A program made the translations under genes and the position numbers. This document shows positions 1-4,376 of a stretch of DNA of 5,344 nt, piece after piece. Every line of letters starts with the position of its first letter. Within the stretch, counting starts at the first letter, position 1. The notes under the pieces are model-generated. The model was not told the origin of the DNA. It was given only the letters and a program-made list of their open reading frames with translations, and did no database searches. Origin of the DNA: Actinomycetota bacterium (GTDB lineage Bacteria > Actinomycetota > Humimicrobiia > Humimicrobiales > Humimicrobiaceae); the NCBI GenBank assembly GCA_014360385.1, contig JACIXO010000109.1:1-5344 (forward strand), in the 5' to 3' direction.

Positions 1-177
1 GCGGATGTGCTCTTCGGCGGGCATGAGGCCCTCTGGCGCAGTCTCTTCTTCCTCTCCTTCGCCTGGCTCTGCCCCTTCCGCTTGTGCGAGGCTTTGCGAA
101 CCTTTAAGGACGAACTGAAAATAGAGGTGGTGAGGGGTAAAGGGCATCCCCAAGAAATAAAGGTTATTGCTTCATGA
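1..177 (+). CDS. C-terminal end of an unrecognised protein (partial)
   Basis: Frame 1 is open from the left edge to a TGA at 175-177, giving 58 residues of a protein whose start lies outside the window. The visible part has a hydrophobic, aromatic-rich stretch (around residues 12-28, including WRSLFFLSFAWLCPF) followed by a charged tail ending GKGHPQEIKVIAS. Third codon positions are strongly G/C for about the first 35 codons, which supports this frame as coding; the bias fades in the last 20 codons. I do not recognise the family. The hydrophobic stretch is long enough to be a membrane segment but contains arginines and cysteines, so a buried helix is equally possible. No terminator hairpin follows it. 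The composition (38 G/C in the first 60 bases) is unlike the AT-rich genes immediately to the right, so this may mark the flank of an inserted region. Confidence 0.55.
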   Translation, partial: ADVLFGGHEALWRSLFFLSFAWLCPFRLCEALRTFKDELKIEVVRGKGHPQEIKVIAS

Positions 178-211
178 GTTTCTCCTCTTAAAGACAAACC
201 CCTTTACAGAC

Positions 212-240
212 TTGACTTTTGCTGAATTTTTCCATATAAT
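212..240 (+). promoter_or_regulatory. Sigma-70 type promoter for the HTH operon
   Basis: TTGACT at 212-217 and TATAAT at 235-240 are separated by exactly 17 bp: five of six consensus bases at -35 and all six at -10. Transcription would begin near 246-248, leaving a leader of about 65 bases before the ATG at 313. It lies only 35 bases after the upstream gene's stop, so the plus-strand operon has its own promoter. This is the strongest evidence that the host is a bacterium. Confidence 0.85.
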
Positions 241-312
241 TATGGGCGATGTTAAACTTTAGTGTATTTGAATGGAATATGTTGACATACAAAACTTGGA
301 GGCTTGAAGGAT

Positions 313-504
313 ATGACCGATAAAGAAGAAAAATTGATGACCGTGAAAGAGGTGGCAGAATACTTAAGGCTTGATGAACACACAGTTTACAGAATGGCAA
401 GGAAAGGGGAAATCCCAGCTTATAAAGTGGCTGGACAGTGGAGATTTAAAAAGGAGCTTTTGGATAAGTGGTTGGAATCTTATATTGTGAAAGAGAAAAG
501 ATAA
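313..504 (+). CDS. Excisionase/MerR-like helix-turn-helix DNA-binding protein
   Basis: A 63-residue protein that is almost entirely one winged helix-turn-helix domain of the excisionase family (HTH_17 type). The hallmarks are MTVKEVAEYLRL (9-20, first helix and turn), DEHTVYRMARKGEIPAYKVA (21-40, recognition helix and start of wing) and GQWRFKKELLDKWL (41-54, wing strand and last helix). Such proteins bind short DNA sites and act as small regulators or as directionality factors for recombinases; no integrase is visible here. A TTG at 304 could give three more residues, but it lies one base after GGAGG (298-302). ATG 313 is preferred, 10 bases from GGAGG, with a nearer GAAGG at 306-310. It is the first gene after the promoter at 212-240, so it may regulate its own operon. 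The fold is very common, so the DNA target cannot be inferred. Confidence 0.88.
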   Translation: MTDKEEKLMTVKEVAEYLRLDEHTVYRMARKGEIPAYKVAGQWRFKKELLDKWLESYIVKEKR

Positions 505-515
505 CAGGATTGAAT

Positions 516-641
516 ATGGCTTGCAAGAAAAGTGTACAGATAATTTTTAGGAGAGCAAACACATATCAAAGCATGAGGATTTCAGATGCAACTCCAGATC
601 AAAAGTGCTTCTGTATTACGGATATAAACAAGTTAAGTTAA
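516..641 (+). CDS. Possible 41-residue peptide, unknown function
   Basis: An ATG at 516 opens a 41-codon frame ending with TAA at 639-641. It starts 11 bases after the HTH gene's stop and ends 20 bases before the ATG of the next gene, so it fills what would otherwise be a 157-base gap in a compact operon. The peptide begins MACKKSVQIIFRRANTY and ends KCFCITDINKLS; it is basic at the front and has a Cys-x-Cys near the end. I do not recognise it. A weak AGGA (506-509) lies 6 bases upstream of the ATG. The alternatives are that it is chance, or the remnant of a longer gene. The fit between its neighbours is the main argument for it. Confidence 0.35.
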   Translation: MACKKSVQIIFRRANTYQSMRISDATPDQKCFCITDINKLS

Positions 642-650
642 ATCGGGGGC

Positions 651-656
651 AAGGTG
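651..656 (+). promoter_or_regulatory. Ribosome binding site that decides the start at 662
   Basis: AAGGTG is followed by a 5-base spacer and ATG 662. The in-frame GTG at 605 has no comparable Shine-Dalgarno sequence and would overlap the small upstream frame, so the protein most likely starts at 662. Confidence 0.7.
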
Positions 657-661
657 TTAGA

Positions 662-1867
662 ATGAAAAAAATAAAAATAAAAAATAAAGATTTGCTTATT
701 AGAATTTTCAAGACAATTTCTTGGCTGGACACTCGAAGATGGAATATAGAAGATAATTATAACTTTGTAAATTTTTTCGGAGATGATCTAACGAATTGTG
801 AGAAGATACTTACACATTGGATTTGTTATATTGCAGATAGACAAATGCCATTTGAAATTGTGTGGGATAAGGGGGGATTTGTTTTTTCTGAGCTAGTATA
901 TGAATATTCAAGGAATAAAGACATGTCTCCAGATAAGATTCTTAAAGAACATTACGAGAAATATCAAGATAAAGATAAAGATAAAGAACGATTCAGATTT
1001 AAATCTAAAACAAGCGATGTTACTTTTGCTTCCAGATATGTAACTGACGATTACCAGAACATACTCCAGACTTTAGAAATATTAGATAAGTATGAAATAA
1101 GCATAAATGGAAAAAAATATAAACGAAATATTGTTGCTTTTGTCTTGCATTTTATTCAAAGATTTGAAGGAAAAGATGACCTTCTTATAAGAGTAGCGTG
1201 TGCTTTACATTTATCAACTTATCAGCTTGACGGAAAGAAAGCGAATCCTAAGGAAGTCATAGAAATTCTAAATTCTGATGAAAAATTTGAAGAAAAACTC
1301 AAGGAATTCAAAAGGACTTCCACAAACGGAAAAAAGAGATTATGGTGTTGTATTAGAGATTATAAAAAAGGATTGTACCATGAGATATTTAAAAATGCTA
1401 TAAAAGAAGTAGTCTCTAACTATAATGCAAACAAGCTAATCAATGTGTGGAGTAAATTACCTATGAATCAAATAGAACTCCCTGGTGATGTCTGGAATAA
1501 CAGCCCATTATTTAAAAATAACTTATTCGCAGATGTGTTGGATCTTGATAGTATCCCAAAAACTTGGACTATGCCAAAAATTGTTAGAGATGTTTATGAA
1601 CAATTAGAAAACGATGATGAGGTTAAAAATTTTTATCCCGAACAATTTGATATTACCTTTGATTTTGTACCCAGAATGTGTAATAAAAAATTATGCAACG
1701 TTTGTCTTTTTGGGGAAAAAGGCGTTGAACTTATTTGTATTCCAACAAAAGATAAATATTGTCCTGTAGCGTTGTTAAGCTGTGGTTATATTGCTAAATG
1801 TGAAGGAGAAAGTTGTATTATAAGAATGGGCATTAGTAAGGGGATATGTAAAGGTGGATTAAAATGA
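662..1867 (+). CDS. Hypothetical protein with cysteine-rich C-terminus
   Basis: A 401-residue, very AT-rich and lysine-rich gene, starting at ATG 662 after AAGGTG. I cannot name the family. The N-terminal two thirds look like a soluble, mostly helical domain with no signal peptide or membrane segment. It contains a conserved-looking block around residues 45-80 (CEKILTHWICYIADRQMPFE, then VWDKGGFVFSELVYEY) and a low-complexity charged stretch near 102-111 coming from a GATAAA triplication. The last 62 residues hold nine cysteines: 340, 345, 348, 359, 367, 374, 380, 385 and 396. The C-x4-C-x2-C at 340-348, preceded by a YPEQFD block and an arginine, suggests a zinc or iron-sulfur site. It faintly recalls the cluster loop at the end of HhH-GPD glycosylases, but no hairpin or catalytic aspartate is convincing. 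It is the last gene of the HTH operon and converges on the restriction-modification operon, so a role in DNA metabolism or defence is possible but only suggested by location. Confidence 0.8.
   Translation: MKKIKIKNKDLLIRIFKTISWLDTRRWNIEDNYNFVNFFGDDLTNCEKILTHWICYIADRQMPFEIVWDKGGFVFSELVYEYSRNKDMSPDKILKEHYEKYQDKDKDKERFRFKSKTSDVTFASRYVTDDYQNILQTLEILDKYEISINGKKYKRNIVAFVLHFIQRFEGKDDLLIRVACALHLSTYQLDGKKANPKEVIEILNSDEKFEEKLKEFKRTSTNGKKRLWCCIRDYKKGLYHEIFKNAIKEVVSNYNANKLINVWSKLPMNQIELPGDVWNNSPLFKNNLFADVLDLDSIPKTWTMPKIVRDVYEQLENDDEVKNFYPEQFDITFDFVPRMCNKKLCNVCLFGEKGVELICIPTKDKYCPVALLSCGYIAKCEGESCIIRMGISKGICKGGLK
968..985 (+). repeat. Three tandem GATAAA hexamers inside the hypothetical gene
   Basis: Three exact in-frame copies of GATAAA encode an alternating Asp-Lys run. 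This is probably slipped-strand expansion in a surface loop. It keeps the reading frame. Confidence 0.8.
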
Positions 1868-1896
1868 TTATAATACACCTCGCCCCCCGACTCTGC

Positions 1897-1909
1897 GGCG
1901 CTTCGCACC
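1897..1909 (-). other. GAA-triloop hairpin (minus-strand reading)
   Basis: Read on the minus strand, GGTGC-GAA-GCGCC forms a 5-bp stem with one G-U wobble and a GAA triloop closed by C-G, a loop type known to be exceptionally stable. A second hairpin, CTCCAC-GTA-GTGGGG (1913-1927), lies beside it, and GACTC/GAGTC (1889-1893 and 1925-1929) could close over both, competing for a few bases. On the plus strand the two wobble pairs become A-C mismatches, which favours a minus-strand transcript. Confidence 0.4.
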
Positions 1910-1941
1910 TTGCCCCACTACGTGGAGTCACTTAACAGGTA

Positions 1942-2004
1942 GCATATCCGACTTCTCTATTGCCCCGTCCAAATTCCTCGCTCTGCTCGGAACTTCGGAT
2001 ATGC
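1942..2004. repeat. 10-bp perfect inverted repeat enclosing an inner hairpin
   Basis: GCATATCCGA at 1942-1951 is exactly complementary to TCGGATATGC at 1995-2004, with 43 bases between. Inside, 1974-1992 is a second palindrome: TTCC/GGAA arms around a symmetrical core that on the minus strand reads GA-GC-AGA-GC-GA, so tandem G-A pairs and a GC/GC step could stack in the stem. It lies 30 bases after the stop of the last restriction-modification gene. Confidence 0.65.
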
Positions 2005-2033
2005 CCAGAATGTTGTGCGACATCGGCACACGA

Positions 2034-2465
2034 TTACACATTCCCCCAAATTATTTCACATTTCCCTTGTTCGTCAACAGCTATAATAAAATCCACAAGG
2101 TGTTTTGTTTTAAGAACCTTCTCAACTGTTCTTTTGCTATTTGGTATTCCGATGCCAACCTTGAGAGCAGAGGTATTGTATTCCATATGGAGTTTATTCA
2201 AACTGTGGGTGTAATTACCGGTCGTTTTTAGCTCGTGTAATTTCTCAAAATCGCCTTTCCAATACCTGTCTTTGTTTTCCATCATAATCAATATTTTATC
2301 CTTTAAGGCTATTATATCTGGTTTAATGCCCTCGTTCCTGTCCTGAGGAGTATCTGGATGTAAAAGGACCCCGGTTCCACTTTGAGGAAAGTCAAATGCT
2401 ATAACAAAGTATCCTTTATCTCTGAGGAATTTTAAAATTGCCTTTGTCACAAATTCCTCTTTCAT
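2034..2465 (-). CDS. Small PD-(D/E)XK nuclease-like protein
   Basis: A 143-residue protein with a clear PD-(D/E)XK nuclease signature: PD at 49-50 (GIKPDIIALKDK), then hydrophobic strand ILIMM and ENK at 63-65, the usual metal-binding and catalytic set. A glutamate in the first helix (3 or 4) may complete it. The rest is short, with a C-terminal half (KVGIGIPNSKRTVEKVL, 102-118) of unclear role. The start is ATG 2465: its A is also the last base of the upstream TGA (TGATG junction), and GGAGGG (2473-2478) lies 7 bases ahead. A longer frame reaching back to 2636 would overlap the upstream gene and is rejected. As last gene of a methyltransferase operon it may be the restriction endonuclease, one subunit of a two-part enzyme, or an accessory nicking enzyme. 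Its length resembles Vsr, but the motif is not Vsr-like. Confidence 0.8.
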   Translation of the reverse strand: MKEEFVTKAILKFLRDKGYFVIAFDFPQSGTGVLLHPDTPQDRNEGIKPDIIALKDKILIMMENKDRYWKGDFEKLHELKTTGNYTHSLNKLHMEYNTSALKVGIGIPNSKRTVEKVLKTKHLVDFIIAVDEQGKCEIIWGNV

Positions 2466-3688
2466 CACCCCTCCCTCCACACCGCCCCGTCTGGAAATAG
2501 GATGACATCTGCAAAGAACGAGTACACTCTTATGTGTTTTACTTTGGTAAACATACAACCATATCTTGCCTGCATGTAATATCTCGGAATTTCGTATCCC
2601 CTTAGTGCGGAAAAATTGGGTGCGCCAAGTAGACACCTTCCGGAAGCTCTAACTGAAGAAAGTGCAGATATGAAATCATTTATAGAACTTTCCTTTGTCG
2701 AAGCAATCGCTATGGTTTGGTTTGATGGGTCATAGTGGACTCGTTCCCATGCGAGAGCCAGATTCTTATCCCGGTCCTCATACGTTTTCCCAACACGACA
2801 TCTCATGTAATCGAGTGCCGATAACGCTCCAGGGTACGGGTCACCTCGAAATCTTGCATCTATTTGATAAATTACCGTATCATCCCTAGAAGTCAGAAGA
2901 TCGCCAAAAGTGTAGTTTGGTGGAAGGAATCTTCTCAGGAAGTTCAAAAGCGCTTGAGTGGGGACAACGATGGTTGCTGTGTCTGGTGACCATTGTCTTG
3001 TGTTACCTCCTTTGTTCATGTATTCTTGTTGCATCCAATTCCTCCTGTTGACAACCAACCTCTCGTTGATAAGGGGAAGAGCGACCCGTCCCCTTAAACT
3101 TCTTGAGAGGATCAGATTGATCAGATTGAAAAACTCCCTCATCTCGGGATCATTAGAATCTGGAGCCGATGGGAAGTTTTGATCGTTTCTCAAACCTTTG
3201 GTATGGACATTTGTCGGTCTAACGTTTGAGTGAGTTCTGTAATATGTTGGATGATAAAATAGAAGCGCGGGTATGTTGTATATTTGCATTAACCGCTCCA
3301 TTGCATAAAAAATGTTTGGATTGATTCTATCCCACCTTTGAGAGGTCTGCCTTGTTATGAATGTGGCTTCTGGATAAATATATACGGCTGGTACCCCGTT
3401 CTCTACAGCTGCGGCAATTCTAGCAAACCTTTGGAAAGCGTTGTGACCCGTTCCCGCCTCCTTTGAGACCTCTATCGCCACTATTGGATCTCCGTCTTTT
3501 TCTATGATGATGTCTGGTGCGTCCAAATAAAGTATATTTTTTAAATGTCCGGGCATTCTGTGAAATTGACTGGGGTTGTTTGCATCACTCTCGGCTAATC
3601 TGCTGAGAGTATGGGGGTAATTTGCCAAATTGGTGTTTTGAATCAACCAATTAGCCAAATCCTGTGTGCTGTACCATATTCTAAACAT
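2465..3688 (-). CDS. Probable type II restriction endonuclease (PD-(D/E)XK-like)
   Basis: A 407-residue cytosolic protein, likely the restriction enzyme of this system. Near the N-terminus, PD at 58-59 (LYLDAPDIIIEKDG) is followed by the strand IVAIEVSKEAGTGHN (69-83), which gives a PD-x13-E-V-S-K arrangement: a PD-(D/E)XK fold is likely, but lysine is not at the usual place two residues after the glutamate. A helix with Gln86-Arg87 (AFQRFARI) and strand PAVYIYPEA (100-108) follow, as expected for that fold. A second region around 275-315 (YQIDARFRGDPYPGALSALD, then CRVGKTYEDRDKNLALAW) may be the DNA-recognition domain. ATG 3688 is chosen over GTG 3697 because AAGGTGA (3694-3700) lies 5 bases before it and overlaps the GTG. 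It overlaps the glycosylase stop by 8 bases. The specific enzyme family and recognition site are not recognised; the operon partner methyltransferase is the main functional argument. Confidence 0.72.
   Translation of the reverse strand: MFRIWYSTQDLANWLIQNTNLANYPHTLSRLAESDANNPSQFHRMPGHLKNILYLDAPDIIIEKDGDPIVAIEVSKEAGTGHNAFQRFARIAAAVENGVPAVYIYPEATFITRQTSQRWDRINPNIFYAMERLMQIYNIPALLFYHPTYYRTHSNVRPTNVHTKGLRNDQNFPSAPDSNDPEMREFFNLINLILSRSLRGRVALPLINERLVVNRRNWMQQEYMNKGGNTRQWSPDTATIVVPTQALLNFLRRFLPPNYTFGDLLTSRDDTVIYQIDARFRGDPYPGALSALDYMRCRVGKTYEDRDKNLALAWERVHYDPSNQTIAIASTKESSINDFISALSSVRASGRCLLGAPNFSALRGYEIPRYYMQARYGCMFTKVKHIRVYSFFADVILFPDGAVWREG
3110..3127 (-). repeat. 9-bp tandem duplication in the large nuclease gene
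   Basis: GATCAGATT occurs twice head to tail (plus-strand reading), encoding Asn-Leu-Ile twice in the minus-strand protein (FNLINLIL, residues 187-194). It keeps the frame within a predicted helix and is probably a minor length polymorphism. Confidence 0.7.
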
Positions 3689-4376
3689 GAGGTTCACCTT
3701 CGCTTCTTAATGATAGCTTTTGGATGCGAAAATCGCACTTCTGTGCCAAAGGGCATCGGTTACATTGTAGTTTGCGAGGTTTGCACACCAAAGCTGAGAA
3801 GTCCAGAAGATAATAGTTGTAATTTAAAAAGTCACGATCAGGGAGGAGCTTCTCTGCAAAATCCCACAGATAGTCTGCTTTGTGAATCTCTATGGCTTTT
3901 GGAAGGGAAAAAAACCTGTTGAAAACTCTTTGAATGTTGTGATCGACTATTGGCTTTCTTTTTTTGTAGAAAAAACATTCAACAGCATTCGCAATGTATC
4001 TGCCACACTGAGGGAGCTCAAGAACTTCTTCATATGTTGGCATTACCTCTCTTTCGCAGAGCAAAGAAGATATTTTTTTCAACGCATTGGCTCTCTGGTT
4101 GTGTAATCCCAAAGGTCTAAGTAATTCCTTTAACTCTCCCTCATCCTCGCGTGCGACATCACAAAATGTTTTAAATTTTTTTAGAAATATTTCTCTTAGA
4201 AATTTATCCACGTTTTCCGACTTAGTTTTTCTCAAGAGAAACTCCGCAATGAAAACCACGAAGAAGTCATCGTTTTTCTCCCTCCAAACAAACCCCCTCT
4301 TGTTTTTTCTTCCCCACTTAACAATACCATCAACGAAAAAACCTTCTTTTTCTGATAGGTGGCGAGGACTACCCAT
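3681..4376 (-). CDS. HhH-GPD DNA glycosylase, probable T:G mismatch (MIG-type)
   Basis: A 231-residue complete member of the Nth/MutY superfamily. In order: an N-terminal segment FVWREKNDDFFVVFIAEFLLRKT (29-51), matching the PWR...LLRRT pattern of the MIG thymine glycosylase rather than MutY's LQQT; a helix-hairpin-helix at LPQCGRYIANAV (121-132); catalytic aspartate 145 in KPIVDHNIQRVFNRFF; and an iron-sulfur loop C198-x6-C205-x2-C208-x5-C214. Tyr127 occupies the place of the catalytic lysine of endonuclease III, as in MIG, which predicts a monofunctional glycosylase without strong lyase activity. The hairpin reads LPQCG where most relatives have LPGVG. It overlaps the methyltransferase stop by 8 bases (ATGGGTAG), with GAGGTGA 9 bases upstream. 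Inferred role: removing thymine from T:G pairs left by deamination of the 5-methylcytosine made by its partner. An adenine or uracil glycosylase is a less likely alternative. Confidence 0.85.
   Translation of the reverse strand: MGSPRHLSEKEGFFVDGIVKWGRKNKRGFVWREKNDDFFVVFIAEFLLRKTKSENVDKFLREIFLKKFKTFCDVAREDEGELKELLRPLGLHNQRANALKKISSLLCEREVMPTYEEVLELPQCGRYIANAVECFFYKKRKPIVDHNIQRVFNRFFSLPKAIEIHKADYLWDFAEKLLPDRDFLNYNYYLLDFSALVCKPRKLQCNRCPLAQKCDFRIQKLSLRSEGEPHV
3694..3700 (-). promoter_or_regulatory. Ribosome binding site that decides the start at 3688
   Basis: On the minus strand AAGGTGA is followed by 5 bases and ATG 3688. It lies inside the end of the glycosylase gene, so translation of the nuclease is probably coupled to termination of the glycosylase a few bases away. 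Confidence 0.7.

Larger units (their letters stand above)
1868..2033. other. G/C-rich intergenic segment between convergent operons
   Basis: No gene is supported here. The segment separates the stop at 1867 (plus) from the stop at 2034 (minus). It is sharply richer in G/C than the gene to its left (39 of 60 bases at 1881-1940, against 9 of 60 at 661-720) and is full of inverted repeats, listed separately. No hairpin is followed by a convincing T-run on either strand, so I cannot assign a standard intrinsic terminator. It may be a structured RNA or 3' end of the minus-strand operon, or the relic of a small mobile element. Confidence 0.6.

Noticed and set aside
282..310. Second promoter suggested by TTGACA at 282-287
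   Set aside because: No TATAAT-like sequence lies 16-18 bases downstream, and it would start transcription inside the HTH gene.
188..400. Minus-strand 70-codon frame opposite the HTH gene
   Set aside because: It is antisense to the HTH gene and its promoter and resembles no family; it is the complement of AT-rich coding DNA.
605..661. GTG start at 605 for the 401-residue hypothetical protein
   Set aside because: There is no good ribosome binding site and it would overlap the 41-codon frame; AAGGTG with ATG 662 is much better.
2014..2030. TGTGC/GCACA hairpin as an intrinsic terminator of the minus-strand operon
   Set aside because: The stem is only 5 bp and no T-run follows on the minus strand.
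2034..2465. Small nuclease as a Vsr mismatch endonuclease
   Set aside because: The length is similar, but its PD...ENK signature is the standard PD-(D/E)XK pattern and Vsr hallmark residues are not visible; the glycosylase already fills the mismatch-repair role.
2466..2636. N-terminal extension of the small nuclease back to 2636
   Set aside because: It would overlap the C-terminal coding region of the large nuclease by about 170 bases, and a strong Shine-Dalgarno plus ATG at 2465 fits the operon junction.
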